A DNA stretch of 64,000 bases. It comes from an uncultured Bacteroidales bacterium. GTDB lineage: Bacteria > Bacteroidota > Bacteroidia > Bacteroidales > UBA932. Below, one piece after another: positions 42,106-51,926 of the stretch (the first letter of the stretch is position 1; each line of letters starts with the position of its first letter). The stretch lies in assembly GCA_934725575.1 (NCBI GenBank), contig CAKVCK010000015.1, positions 31,238 through 95,237 on the forward strand. The letters run 5' to 3'. Both the position numbers and the translations under genes were made by a program. A model generated the notes under the pieces. It ran no database searches and was not told where the DNA came from. It saw nothing but the letters and a program-made list of their open reading frames with translations.

Positions 42106-44457
42106 ATGACCGACTCGACTCGAAAGAAAATAATCAAGTGGTTCTGGATCGTGGTGACGTTTCCGGTGCTGCTTCTTGTCTTTATGATACTCCTTGTCTG
42201 GATGTTTGCCGACATCCCGTCTTTCAAGGATCTGGAAAACCCTGACAACAAGCTGGCCACGCAGGTCATCGCGGATGACGGGGAGATCCTGACGACATTC
42301 CACATCGAGAACAGGACCTACGTCTCCTACGACGAGATCTCCCCGAATCTTGTGCACGCCGCCGTGGCCACGGAGGATGTCCGTTTCTACAAGCATTCCG
42401 GAATTGATTTCAAAGGACTGGGACGTGTTCTGGTCAAGACGATCCTGCTGCACAACTCAAGCCAGGGCGGCGGCAGCACGATCACCCAGCAGCTGGCGAA
42501 GACCCTTTACCCGAGGGCTGAGATGGGACGTAAGATCCCGGGAATATACCACGTCAAGATGGTGTGGATCAAGCTGAAGGAATGGATCACCGCCGTGAAG
42601 CTCGAGAGGGACTACACCAAGGACGAGATTATGACGATGTACCTCAACTCCATATTCTTCGGCAGCGGTGCGTACGGTGTGCGTTCGGCTTCTGAGACAT
42701 TCTTCGGGAAGCTCCCGTCCGAGCTTACTGTCGAGGAGAGCGCTATGCTTGTGGGAATGGTGAACAAGCCGACAAGGTACAATCCGGCCATCAATCCGGA
42801 CAAGGCGCTGACCAGAAGGAACTTCGTGATCGGCCAGATGGAGAAGGCCGGCTATCTGGACAAGTCCCAGAGGGATTCCATCCGTCTGATTCCTATTGAG
42901 CTCAACTACGAGGTGCAGGACCACAACGCCGGTCTGGCCCCGTATTTCAGGGATATGGTGCGCCGCGTGATGAACGCCAAAAAGCCTCGCAAGTCCGACT
43001 ACACGATGGTAGAGGACTATTCCGCCGACTCGCTTGCGTGGGCCACGGACGACCTGTACGGCTGGCTTGAGAAGAACAAGAAGGCCGACGGAAGCAAATA
43101 TGACCTTGACAGGGACGGTCTGCGGATCTACACGACCATCAACTACAAGATGCAGAAATATGCCGAGGAGGCTGTCGCCGAGAGGATCCGCGACCTTCAG
43201 GCTGATTTCCGCAGGGATCTGCGGAGCAAGACCAACAAGCCTTTCTCCAACGACATAGACGAGGAGACAAGGGACAGGGTTATGCGTCAGGCCAGACGTT
43301 GGAGTGACCGTTACCGTACCCTCAAGAAGGAGGGGCTGACCGAGGCTCAGATCCTAAAGACGTTCTCCCGGCCGGTGAAGATGCGCGTGTTCGCATATAA
43401 TAAGAAAGGTTACGCTGACACGACGATGACTCCGGACGATTCGATCCGCTACTACAAGTCGATTCTCCGTACGGCCTTCGTGGCGATGGAGCCGGGCACG
43501 GGGCACGTGAAGGCTTACGTCGGAGGTCCGAACTACCGCTATTTCAAGTATGACAATGTCCGTCAGGGCAAGCGTCAGGTCGGTTCGACGATCAAACCGT
43601 TCCTCTACACGCTGGCGATGCAGGAGGGTATGACTCCGTGCGACAAGGTCGTGAACCTTCCGCAGACGTTCGTCCTTCCTGACGGCAACACCTGGACCCC
43701 TCGAAGCACCGACAAGGAGCAGTGGATCGGTAAGACCGTCACACTGAAATGGGGTCTCACGAACAGCTCGAACAACATCTCGGCCTACCTGATGAAGCAG
43801 TTCGGCCCGGAGGCGATGGCGGATATGATGCGCAGGATGGGCATCCAGAGCCACATCGACGAGGTTCCGGCGCTTTGTGTCGGACCGGCTGACCTGTCGC
43901 TTTGGGAGATGGTGGCCGCCTACAACACGTTCCCGTCCAGGGGAGTCTATATCGAGCCGATGTTCGTGACCAGGATCGAGGACAACCAGGGCAACGTCAT
44001 CAGCGAGTTCACGAACCGCAAGCGCGAGGCGATAGGGGAGAACACCGCCTACCTGATGGTCAACCTGATGGAAGGCGTGGTGCAGGGCGGAACGGCCAGC
44101 AGGCTCCGCTACCGCTACAAACTGATGGGCGAGATCGCCGGAAAGACCGGAACCACCAACGACAACGCCGACGGATGGTTCATAGGCTACACCCCGACCC
44201 TCGTGGCGGGAATATGGACGGGTGCGGAGGACCGCCAGGTGCACTTCCAGTCAATCACTTACGGCCAAGGCGCGCATATGTCCCTCCCTACCTGGGGAAT
44301 ATTTATGCGCAAGGTTGTGGAGGACGGCACTCTTGGCATTTCGGAGAACGACCGCTTCATCGCTCCTGCCGGCGTGAGCTTCGACCTGAACTGCACCGGA
44401 GGCGACAATGACGCCACGGACGTGCAGCAGAAGACGGAGGACTACTATTTTGAATAA
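42106..44457 (+). CDS. bifunctional penicillin-binding protein 1A
   Basis: A 783-aa class A PBP. An N-terminal anchor (WFWIVVTFPVLLLVFMILLV) is followed by the GT51 glycosyltransferase (ATEDVRFYKHSGIDFKGLGR with the catalytic Glu; GGGSTITQQLAKTLYPR). The transpeptidase has SxxK in GSTIKPFLYTLAMQEG, SxN in LTNSSNNISAYL and KTG in GKTGTTNDNADGWFIGY. It polymerises and cross-links peptidoglycan. A -7-like TAAATTTG at 42090-42097 would leave a very short leader. ddl follows. Confidence 0.95.
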   Translation: MTDSTRKKIIKWFWIVVTFPVLLLVFMILLVWMFADIPSFKDLENPDNKLATQVIADDGEILTTFHIENRTYVSYDEISPNLVHAAVATEDVRFYKHSGIDFKGLGRVLVKTILLHNSSQGGGSTITQQLAKTLYPRAEMGRKIPGIYHVKMVWIKLKEWITAVKLERDYTKDEIMTMYLNSIFFGSGAYGVRSASETFFGKLPSELTVEESAMLVGMVNKPTRYNPAINPDKALTRRNFVIGQMEKAGYLDKSQRDSIRLIPIELNYEVQDHNAGLAPYFRDMVRRVMNAKKPRKSDYTMVEDYSADSLAWATDDLYGWLEKNKKADGSKYDLDRDGLRIYTTINYKMQKYAEEAVAERIRDLQADFRRDLRSKTNKPFSNDIDEETRDRVMRQARRWSDRYRTLKKEGLTEAQILKTFSRPVKMRVFAYNKKGYADTTMTPDDSIRYYKSILRTAFVAMEPGTGHVKAYVGGPNYRYFKYDNVRQGKRQVGSTIKPFLYTLAMQEGMTPCDKVVNLPQTFVLPDGNTWTPRSTDKEQWIGKTVTLKWGLTNSSNNISAYLMKQFGPEAMADMMRRMGIQSHIDEVPALCVGPADLSLWEMVAAYNTFPSRGVYIEPMFVTRIEDNQGNVISEFTNRKREAIGENTAYLMVNLMEGVVQGGTASRLRYRYKLMGEIAGKTGTTNDNADGWFIGYTPTLVAGIWTGAEDRQVHFQSITYGQGAHMSLPTWGIFMRKVVEDGTLGISENDRFIAPAGVSFDLNCTGGDNDATDVQQKTEDYYFE

Positions 44458-44494
44458 AAAAGAATATATTATTAGGAATATTTAATATAGGAAT

Positions 44495-45511
44495 ATGGGC
44501 AAGTACCAGAGGATTGCAGTGATTTATGGAAGCGACTCTTCGGAATGGGAGGTCGCTTGCCGCAGCGGGGAGTTTGTCGCTTCGCGCATCGACGGGACGA
44601 AGTACGATGTCTATGAGATTTTCGCACGGTTCGGTAAATGGTCTCTTGTGGCGATGAAGAAACGGGACTCTATGAGGATTCCTTTCGCTGAGGGAGCCAG
44701 ACCGGAGATTGACAAGACGGATTTCTCCGTGAAGGTATATGGAGAAAAGATAAAGTTTGACTATGCCTACATAGTCCAGCACGGCACCCCGGGCGAGAAC
44801 GGCCTGCTTCAGGGCTATCTTGAGATGCTGGGAATTCCGTTCAGCAGCTGCAGCGCGTTTGTCTCAGCGATCGCCTTCGACAAGTTCGCCTGCAAGAGTT
44901 ATCTGCGTGAGGTTGATTTCGTCAGGTGCGCCCCGGATGTATATGTCCGCAACGGAATGGACATCGACTCTGTCTGCCGTAAGGTGGTGGAAAAACTTAA
45001 GTTCCCGGTGTTCGTGAAGCCTACCGACGGAGGTTCAAGCTTCGGAATCACCAAGGTCCACAAGGCCGAGGATCTGCCGGAGGCGATCCGGTTCGCCTTC
45101 TCAGAGGGCCCTTCGGTCATCATTGAGCAAGGAATCACTGGCCAGGAGTTCACCTGTGCCGCCTACGCCGATGCGGAAGGTGTCAAGTCCTTGCCTGTGA
45201 TTCAGATAGTCACCGAGCACGATTACTTCGACTACGACGCCAAGTATAACGGACAAAGCCAGGAGATATGCCCGGCTCCGATCAGTGAGGAGCTGAGCGG
45301 ACATATTCAGGAAGTAAGCAAGAGAATATATTCGCACCTCGGTTGCTCCGGTGTCGTGAGGATGGATTACATCCTTGGCGAGGATGGCCTGTACTTCCTG
45401 GAAGTCAACACTATCCCTGGAATGACAAGTGCTTCTCTGGTGCCCAAGATGGTGCGCACGGCAGGTCTTGACATCACTGATTTCCTGACAGGTATCATAG
45501 AAAATTCTTAA
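44495..45511 (+). CDS. ddl: D-alanine--D-alanine ligase
   Basis: A 338-aa ATP-grasp enzyme that makes D-Ala-D-Ala for peptidoglycan. The N-terminal domain begins IAVIYGSDSSEWEVACRSGE and includes FDYAYIVQHGTPGENG with the His-Gly-x-x-Gly-Glu motif. The ATP-grasp part shows FVKPTDGGSSFGITKVH, VIIEQGITGQEFTCAAY, RMDYILGEDGLYFLEVNTIPGMT. It lies 37 bp after the PBP1A gene on the same strand, so wall-synthesis functions are grouped. Confidence 0.94.
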   Translation: MGKYQRIAVIYGSDSSEWEVACRSGEFVASRIDGTKYDVYEIFARFGKWSLVAMKKRDSMRIPFAEGARPEIDKTDFSVKVYGEKIKFDYAYIVQHGTPGENGLLQGYLEMLGIPFSSCSAFVSAIAFDKFACKSYLREVDFVRCAPDVYVRNGMDIDSVCRKVVEKLKFPVFVKPTDGGSSFGITKVHKAEDLPEAIRFAFSEGPSVIIEQGITGQEFTCAAYADAEGVKSLPVIQIVTEHDYFDYDAKYNGQSQEICPAPISEELSGHIQEVSKRIYSHLGCSGVVRMDYILGEDGLYFLEVNTIPGMTSASLVPKMVRTAGLDITDFLTGIIENS

Positions 45512-45544
45512 TATTCAATTCTAACTTTAAAAGATTTCAAGCTT

Positions 45545-46447
45545 ATGCTATTGAAAGATTTCCTCAATGAAGGAGTCGCTCGTCTTGAGCCTCTTTATCC
45601 TACTAAAGAGGCGCGGAGCATTATGCTGATGCTTTGCGAGAGCCGCATCGGCACGAAAAGTTACACCCACATCGTTGAGCCGGAGTACATTGTAAACGAC
45701 AAGTCCCTTGAGACCCTAAACTCGGATCTTGACAGGCTTTCCGCCGGTGAGCCTATACAGTATGTCATCGGATTCGCGGATTTCTGCGGGTTGAGGTTCA
45801 AGGTCTCCCGTGATGTCCTCATTCCGCGTCCAGAGACTGAACTGCTTTGCCGCGAGGCTGTCAAGATCGGTTCCAGGATTCAGAGGATGAGGAAAGCCTA
45901 TGGGAAATCAGCCAGACCAGTCCGTGTCCTTGACCTTTGCACTGGCTCAGGCTGCATCGCCTGGACTGTGGCGCTGAATATTCCTGGGGCGGAAGTGACG
46001 GGTGTGGACATTTCGGAAAAGGCCGTGGCGGTTGCTTCCTCGCAGGAGTTCTCCGCCAAACTCAAGGAGACCGGAGCGTTGGCTCCGAAGTTTGTGGTCG
46101 GTGATGTCCTGGCCGAAGGACAGACCTTTGCGGAAGGGGACTATGACCTGATTCTCAGCAATCCTCCTTACATTATGGAGTCACAGAAAGCCCAGATGAG
46201 GAGCAATGTCCTTAACTACGAGCCTTCAACGGCTTTGTTTGTGAAGGACGATGATCCGCTTGTCTTCTATCGTGCCATCGCGACTTTGTCCTGGCAGTGT
46301 CTTTCCGCTGAGGGTAAGGGACTTACAGAGATTAACGATCTTTTCGGCCCGGAGACGGCGAAAGTTTTCAGCGACGCTGGTTTCCCGAAAAACGAGGTCG
46401 TGAAGGATTTTTACGACAAAAACCGCTTTGTCTTCTATTCAAAATAG
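45545..46447 (+). CDS. prmC: PrmC, release factor glutamine methyltransferase
   Basis: A 300-aa SAM-dependent enzyme that methylates the Gln of the GGQ motif in release factors. The N-terminal helical domain includes GEPIQYVIGFADFCGLRF. VLIPRPETELLCREAV is family-specific. The SAM motif VLDLCTGSGCIAWTVAL and the catalytic DLILSNPPYIM (NPPY) are present. Cytoplasmic. It follows ddl by 33 bp. A terminator at 46484-46517 ends the unit. Confidence 0.94.
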   Translation: MLLKDFLNEGVARLEPLYPTKEARSIMLMLCESRIGTKSYTHIVEPEYIVNDKSLETLNSDLDRLSAGEPIQYVIGFADFCGLRFKVSRDVLIPRPETELLCREAVKIGSRIQRMRKAYGKSARPVRVLDLCTGSGCIAWTVALNIPGAEVTGVDISEKAVAVASSQEFSAKLKETGALAPKFVVGDVLAEGQTFAEGDYDLILSNPPYIMESQKAQMRSNVLNYEPSTALFVKDDDPLVFYRAIATLSWQCLSAEGKGLTEINDLFGPETAKVFSDAGFPKNEVVKDFYDKNRFVFYSK

Positions 46448-46483
46448 AGGCTGGGTATAGCTCAGTGCCCGTTTTTGACAATT

Positions 46484-46517
46484 AGCCGTGGAATTTTTGC
46501 TTCCACGGCTCTTTTTG
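46484..46517 (+). terminator. intrinsic terminator after prmC
   Basis: AGCCGTGGAA (46484-46493) pairs with TTCCACGGCT (46501-46510), followed by CTTTTTG. Confidence 0.85.
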
Positions 46518-46558
46518 TGTCCCTTTGTACCGAAATGTTAACTTTAAACTCGTTTAAA

Positions 46559-47770
46559 ATGAAGAATTTCAGTACAAAGAAAAAGTGGCTGACACCAATG
46601 GTGCCGGCGCTTGCGGCGATGTCCGCGTTGTTCCTGTCCGCTTGTGAGAGAGCCGAGCAGCCAGATCTTTCGTTCAAGGAACCTGCCACAACAGACGTTC
46701 CCGTCACGGAACTATCCGTCAAGGGCGTCGCACGGATGCTTTCCGGACTTCCGCTCACAATCGCTCAGGTGCGTGAGGTGCACTGTGCCGTAAGCTCGTC
46801 TTCTTCCAACGGTTATGATGAGGAATATCCATTCGCGAACCTGATTTCCTCCCCAGGGGCAGGAGTCGGAGACGAGCTGCTTCAGACAAGGACCGCGACT
46901 GAATATCCAAATCCGCTGCGCGACCTTCTCTCCTCCGTGGACATTCCGGCGACCCGGTCAGGATCTTTATCGGATGCTCTCTCGAACTCTGGAATGCAGA
47001 TCTATTGGCCATATTCAGAGGATTGGGACGGTAAGAGTCTGCCAGTCATCACATTCAACCCCGAGGAAACGTCTTCCGCCCCACGGCTTCAGGATGGCTC
47101 GAATGTGGGGTTCCTCAGGGAGCAGCTCCCGAACGGCTCCTGGATAGTCAAGGAAGTGACTGTGGATGAGGAATATGCCCGTAATCATCCTGTCTGGGTC
47201 ATCAACCGTAACGAGGATGCTGCTTACTTGACCCCGCAGATGGTCGAGGCTCTTTATCCGGAACGGTTCTCAAACATCGCCACAAGATCGTCCGGAGACT
47301 TCAAGACTTTGGTCCTTAAAGAGTTCAAGGCGCACAGGAACTATGATTCCTGGTTCGCCGGTGGATCCGAATTCTTTGTGAAATGCGGAGCTTTGAACGG
47401 ATTCACCGCAGAGACAGAGGAGGAGCTTAAGCTGTACAGTCCTTCTGTCACGGATATGATGATCAACGTGAGACGGAAATATGTCGGCACAACGATCCGT
47501 TTCAACACGATTGTCGTGTCGGAATGGACTCCGCAGCTTGAGGAGTGTGTATTCCTTATGATAGAGGACGACGGTGGCAAGCAGACTTCCTGGAAGGCCA
47601 GCGGTCTCGTGAAGATCAAGTCCAGGTCATACGGTTTCGAGGTCGATCTGCCGTTCCGCCGCAATGACGATCTTGTCTGGCGCGGCAAGCTTTCCCGCAA
47701 CTATTTCGAGAAGTACAACGGCAAGCCGAACCGTTTCGGCGATGTCAGCGTCACCTTCAGCTTCCTGTAA
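46559..47770 (+). CDS. uncharacterised lipoprotein
   Basis: 403 aa from MKNFSTKKKWLTPMVPALAAM. The signal ends in LFLSACERAEQPD, a good lipobox. The longer frame from 46475 would run through the prmC terminator and is not used. The middle has repeated acidic stretches and SDALSNSGMQIYWPYSEDW. The C-terminal 120 residues (FVKCGALNGFTAETEEELKL to NRFGDVSVTFSFL) look like a compact beta domain. I do not recognise the family. It is probably surface-exposed or on the inner face of the outer membrane. Monocistronic. Confidence 0.7.
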   Translation: MKNFSTKKKWLTPMVPALAAMSALFLSACERAEQPDLSFKEPATTDVPVTELSVKGVARMLSGLPLTIAQVREVHCAVSSSSSNGYDEEYPFANLISSPGAGVGDELLQTRTATEYPNPLRDLLSSVDIPATRSGSLSDALSNSGMQIYWPYSEDWDGKSLPVITFNPEETSSAPRLQDGSNVGFLREQLPNGSWIVKEVTVDEEYARNHPVWVINRNEDAAYLTPQMVEALYPERFSNIATRSSGDFKTLVLKEFKAHRNYDSWFAGGSEFFVKCGALNGFTAETEEELKLYSPSVTDMMINVRRKYVGTTIRFNTIVVSEWTPQLEECVFLMIEDDGGKQTSWKASGLVKIKSRSYGFEVDLPFRRNDDLVWRGKLSRNYFEKYNGKPNRFGDVSVTFSFL

Positions 47771-47791
47771 ATCTCTGGATTGAGACTTTAG

Positions 47792-47843
47792 ATATTCCGT
47801 AAATTGGAATTTATTATTAAGAGAATTTTGATTTACGGAATAT
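47792..47843 (+). promoter_or_regulatory. 13-bp inverted repeat before the antitoxin-like gene
   Basis: ATATTCCGTAAAT (47792-47804) and ATTTACGGAATAT (47831-47843) are exact inverted copies 26 bp apart. The right arm lies in the promoter region, ending 21 bp before the ATG at 47865. Antitoxins of this class bind such palindromes to repress themselves; that it does so here is inference. Confidence 0.6.
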
Positions 47844-47864
47844 TTGTGTAATTTCGCACTGGGT

Positions 47865-48227
47865 ATGAGGATAATCACTGAAAACCAGTACAAATTGGCT
47901 CAGAAAAGAGTGGAGGATCTACTTCCTCTGGTTGATGACAGCACACCCTTGGATGACCCCAAGGCCATTGAACTGATGATGATGTCTGACATTGTCATTG
48001 ATTATGAGCAAGAGCATTTTCCTATAGAGAAGCCAAGCGTCGCTGATCTTATCGCTGACGGCTTGAAAGAGAATCATATTACCCAGAAGCAACTTGCGGA
48101 AGAGCTCGGAATCAGCACGACGCGCGTGAACGATTTCGTGTCAGGAAAATCAGAACCGAACCTGAAAACAGCCGGACATATCTGCCGTTTTCTGAAGATA
48201 CGTCCGGCCGCCATGCTTATGCTCTGA
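47865..48227 (+). CDS. HigA-like XRE-family antitoxin, without a toxin gene
   Basis: 120 aa from MRIITENQYKLAQKRVEDLL. The N-terminal half (LVDDSTPLDDPKAIELMMMSDIVIDYEQEHFPI) is typical of HigA-type antitoxins. The C-terminal half is an XRE helix-turn-helix (ITQKQLAEELGISTTRVNDFVSGKSEPNL). HigB-type toxins normally lie directly upstream, but the 94-bp gap to the preceding lipoprotein holds no such frame, and nothing suitable follows. It is thus an orphan, perhaps kept as a regulator or as protection against an incoming toxin. Confidence 0.82.
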   Translation: MRIITENQYKLAQKRVEDLLPLVDDSTPLDDPKAIELMMMSDIVIDYEQEHFPIEKPSVADLIADGLKENHITQKQLAEELGISTTRVNDFVSGKSEPNLKTAGHICRFLKIRPAAMLML

Positions 48228-48338
48228 TCAACAGAGGCACGGAATGAAAAAGTGGTATCCAGCAATAAATAATAAGAGGGAGATCCACTTCTGGGGTCTC
48301 CCTCTTTTCATAATAAATATTCAGTCAATAGTGTCTGA

Positions 48339-51300
48339 TCAGAATCTGTAGAATCCCGCGGCGGGCTCGTTTGCGGTGGCTTTGCCGCTGATGTTCACGA
48401 ACTTCGCAGGCAGGCAGCGGCCGCTGTCTGTCAAGGCTTTGTTGCGCTCCAGTGTGACATTGGCTGCGCTTGAGGTGGCCTTTCTGGTGAAGGTGTAAGG
48501 GGCGAGGATGTACGGAGCGTAGATCTTGCCGTCTGAGCCGTGGATGACATACTGATCCTTCACAACCTCAGGAGCTATGAATATCTTCGACCAGCCTGGA
48601 CCTCCCATCGACAGGCAGAAATCAAAGCCGTGGCACATAACGTCGTATCCCAGGTTGGCATAGTACGGTGACTTCACTCCGTTCATATTGAAGCTTCCCT
48701 CGGCATATTCAGCCACACCGACCTTCTCTCCGTCAGCCATATACACGCCATAGTTTCCGTCATCGAAAAGGGTGAAGGAGTTCAGGACTATGTTGTAGTT
48801 GATGCCGTCAGAATACGGATATCCTTCGTAGATGACGGAACCGTGATGCGCTCCGGTCCACGCGCAGAGCTTGCCGTCCTCGAAGAACATCTTCATCGGG
48901 TACGCGTCCGTGAATTTGGTGACACCCCATCCATAGACATTGTAGCTTTCGTCCACACGGAACGGCTCGATCTTGATGTCGAACGAGATAGGCTTGCGGT
49001 CATATTCAGAATATTCCGATGTGGATGACGCTGTGGTCACCGTCCACTCGCCGAGGTAGCGCTCATATTCATCGGAACCCTTAGGGATGGTTGAGGTGGC
49101 CTGAACCTTATAGGCATAGCTTTCGCCGAACATATTCTTTCCGGAGACGATGAGGATGTATTCTACATTAGGCACACCCTGGGTGAATCCGAGGGTAAGT
49201 CCCTGGTCGGAGTTCAGAGCCTGAAGGTAGTCGCTTTCGATCTCGATTCCTTTCTGCTCGCAAAGCTCGGTGTAGGAGTTGTTGTACTTCGGAAGAGCCT
49301 CGTCCGCAAGAACTTTGGCTGTCAAGTAATAGTAGGCGCTGGCGACACCCTTGCCCTTTACGAGGAAGTCGATGCTGAAGTAGCCGTCTTTTTCCGGGAG
49401 GGTCGCCGTCACTTCAATGGATGGTTTCTCGGTGGTTCCGTCCCAGCCGCCTCCCCAGGACTGAGGGATCTTGTCATAGTAGCCTTCAAGGTTGACGCAG
49501 CCCTTGAAGCAGTAATTGGTCGCTGAGTAGCTGCGGTTCGCGAAGTAGGCTTTGTACTCCTCCGCGTCTCTCTTATAGACAGGTACACTGACGGTCTTGC
49601 CATCAATCTGCACCTCGCATTCCGGAAGGGTTGTCAGAGAGGTGCAGCCATCGAAGGCGTTCTGCCATTTGTACACTTTCTTGAGTTTGTTCAGGAAGCC
49701 GAGGCTTTCGGATTTCAGGGATTCGCAGCCTTGGAACGTATAGTTCAATTCCGTGATCCTGTCAACAGGAAGGTTGTCCCAGAAACTGTCAGGTATGGTT
49801 TTCAGTGATTTGCAGTTGGCGAATGTCCTCTGCATCTTGGAAGCCCTTATGGCAGCCTTGGCGGTCTCGTTGAACATATTTTCCGGAATCTCGACCAGCG
49901 ACTCACAGTTCGTGAATGTCTGGTTGAGCATATTGGCGTCATTGGAAAGCTTGAAGTGGCTGAGGGTAGGCAGCCTCTTGAGGCTCTTGCAACCGTTAAA
50001 GATCTGCCATATCACTACTCCCGCCTTGGTGAAGTTTCTGAATATGTCCGGATCCAGATATTCCAAAGACTCGCAGTTGGTGAACGCATAGTTGAAGTTG
50101 GTGATTTGTGAATTGATCGCGTCCATAAATCCGATAGGAACTTCCTTCAGGCTTGTGCATTTTTGGAACAAGCCATTGCAGCTGGTGAGCTTCCTGAGCT
50201 CGTCACCCTTAGGGACGGCGACACGTCTCAGGCCTGTCATACCATTGAAACTTAAGCCGCTAAGAGAGATGCCTCCCCATTGGATCACCTCAACGAGGTC
50301 CGCTTCGTGTCCGAAAGTATTTGGTTTGCCGATTGTGCGGATTGTCCCGCTGATCTGTACAGGGTACAGTCTGGATGCGTCATTGTACTTATGCTTCGGG
50401 TAGCTTTGTGATTTGAGTGTGTCCTTTGAGCCGTCGCCCCAGTCCACATAGTATTCCGGCGCCGCGTTGTTGTGTGTTACGGGAAGCACGACGCAACTGT
50501 CTTTGGCAAGAGGCTGCATCATCAGTACCATCACGTTGTCCGGATAAGTGACAGGGTTCTGATAGACGATGATGGATTCGACAACGTTGCCGTCATTCTT
50601 CAAAGTCAACCTTGTCTCCCTCGCGTAAGGCATCTCGTTCTTGTCAACGCTTACGCTCACGGTTTTTGTGTACACCTCGTAAGCCCTTGTCTCGACCAGA
50701 CGTGCCCAGGTCTGGTCGCCTTCAAGCTCAGCCGTGAACTCAAGGTTCGTGGTGACATCCACATTGAAGACTCCGCCAGACGCCGGGCTCTCGACTGATG
50801 TCGTGCTGACGTGCATATTCCCGGCCACGAAAGTCAAGGTTCTCATCAAGGTCTTGTTGGCCCCGTCGCTCAAGAGCAGGATAACCTTGCCGGCCTCCGG
50901 AGAGTCCGGAGCTGTCACGGCGATGACACCGCTCTTTTCATCCGTGGCCTTGGCCTCGGCCTCCCAATTGCCCTTAGGAAGCACTTCCAGGATCGTGTTC
51001 TTGTCGCCTCCGGTTATCGTGTAGGCATATTCCTTTGTCTGTCCGGAATATATCAGAGAGGAAGGAACCTCAACTGCGATTCCGAACTCCTTATATATTT
51101 CAAAGGTAAGCACAGTGCCGTCCGCGAGGGTCAGGTAAGCGGTCTTGCCGTCATCGCTGAGTCTGGCTTCCTTGAAGAAAGCGTCTCCGTCGTCTCCGGT
51201 GGCCTTGCCGCATTCCACGTACGTGACACCGTGATCGTAGGAGACATACCATTTCCCGTTCTCGATTTTCATAGAAGGGGTCACTCCACGCTCTCCGGTG

Positions 51301-51674
51301 ACAGGAATTGTGTGCCCGTCGGAATCCAGAAGCCACTCACCGTTCACAGTCCAGTACCATTTTCCGTCCGGAGCCTGCTTCACAGATATGTCAGGGGATT
51401 CGCCATCAGAAAGGGTGATGGTTGACATCTTACCGTAAGCATCGACAAAGGTGATGACGTGGGTCCCGTCTTCCTTGTCCTCAATGCCGCTGATGAACAT
51501 TTTGCCGTCGATCAGCTGCTGCAAGTCGGAAAGTTGTGTGTTGAGTGATGAGACCAGAGCCTCGACTTTCGTAAGCCTTTGCTCCACATCGTCCAGACGG
51601 GATTTCAATTCCTCGTCGTTGTAGCACGCTGTCGCCAGCAGTACTATCAGGGCGTAAGTTAAGAATCGTTTCAT
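48339..51674 (-). CDS. large leucine-rich-repeat surface lipoprotein (DUF4988/BACON/BspA-like)
   Basis: A 1111-aa protein. The lipoprotein signal MKRFLTYALIVLLATAC is followed by a coiled coil of about 45 residues (LKSRLDDVEQRLTKVEALVSSL). A DUF4988-like section repeats 'DGKWYWTVNGEWLLD' and 'ENGKWYVSYDHG'. BACON-like Ig folds (about residues 210-380) precede a run of BspA-type LRR_5 units with the pattern 'NCxSLxxIPxxxF' (CTSLKEVPIGFM, CESLVEIPENMF, CKSLKTIPDSFW, CTSLTTLPE). The C-terminal 300 residues are beta-rich and unassigned. Such proteins sit outside the cell and bind host or glycan targets. Monocistronic. The 250-bp spacer to the right holds nothing I can identify. Confidence 0.82.
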   Translation of the reverse strand: MKRFLTYALIVLLATACYNDEELKSRLDDVEQRLTKVEALVSSLNTQLSDLQQLIDGKMFISGIEDKEDGTHVITFVDAYGKMSTITLSDGESPDISVKQAPDGKWYWTVNGEWLLDSDGHTIPVTGERGVTPSMKIENGKWYVSYDHGVTYVECGKATGDDGDAFFKEARLSDDGKTAYLTLADGTVLTFEIYKEFGIAVEVPSSLIYSGQTKEYAYTITGGDKNTILEVLPKGNWEAEAKATDEKSGVIAVTAPDSPEAGKVILLLSDGANKTLMRTLTFVAGNMHVSTTSVESPASGGVFNVDVTTNLEFTAELEGDQTWARLVETRAYEVYTKTVSVSVDKNEMPYARETRLTLKNDGNVVESIIVYQNPVTYPDNVMVLMMQPLAKDSCVVLPVTHNNAAPEYYVDWGDGSKDTLKSQSYPKHKYNDASRLYPVQISGTIRTIGKPNTFGHEADLVEVIQWGGISLSGLSFNGMTGLRRVAVPKGDELRKLTSCNGLFQKCTSLKEVPIGFMDAINSQITNFNYAFTNCESLEYLDPDIFRNFTKAGVVIWQIFNGCKSLKRLPTLSHFKLSNDANMLNQTFTNCESLVEIPENMFNETAKAAIRASKMQRTFANCKSLKTIPDSFWDNLPVDRITELNYTFQGCESLKSESLGFLNKLKKVYKWQNAFDGCTSLTTLPECEVQIDGKTVSVPVYKRDAEEYKAYFANRSYSATNYCFKGCVNLEGYYDKIPQSWGGGWDGTTEKPSIEVTATLPEKDGYFSIDFLVKGKGVASAYYYLTAKVLADEALPKYNNSYTELCEQKGIEIESDYLQALNSDQGLTLGFTQGVPNVEYILIVSGKNMFGESYAYKVQATSTIPKGSDEYERYLGEWTVTTASSTSEYSEYDRKPISFDIKIEPFRVDESYNVYGWGVTKFTDAYPMKMFFEDGKLCAWTGAHHGSVIYEGYPYSDGINYNIVLNSFTLFDDGNYGVYMADGEKVGVAEYAEGSFNMNGVKSPYYANLGYDVMCHGFDFCLSMGGPGWSKIFIAPEVVKDQYVIHGSDGKIYAPYILAPYTFTRKATSSAANVTLERNKALTDSGRCLPAKFVNISGKATANEPAAGFYRF

Positions 51675-51926
51675 AATACATTAATTGGTTTAATGACCCT
51701 AAAATTACGAAAAAATCCAATAACTTATAATATGTAAGGACAAATTTCTCTTTAGAAATATGCCGTACACTGCCGTGGTTTGCATATTATGGCCCACGAT
51801 GGGAGTATATTCTTAAAATGGTATTCGATATATGAGTTATGATATGTTAATTATATTGCCGAAATACTTGCAAATTTAAATAAATCGTACTCTGACGGCT
51901 GTGAGATAAAGAATAATTTAAAAACG

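Noticed and set aside
43354..44244. 296-codon minus-strand frame
   Set aside because: Antisense to PBP1A over its catalytic motifs; His/Arg-rich shadow.
46450..46475. tRNA-like start GGGTATAGCTCAG
   Set aside because: Only a D-arm-like stretch is present. No anticodon, T arm or acceptor partner follows; a terminator does.
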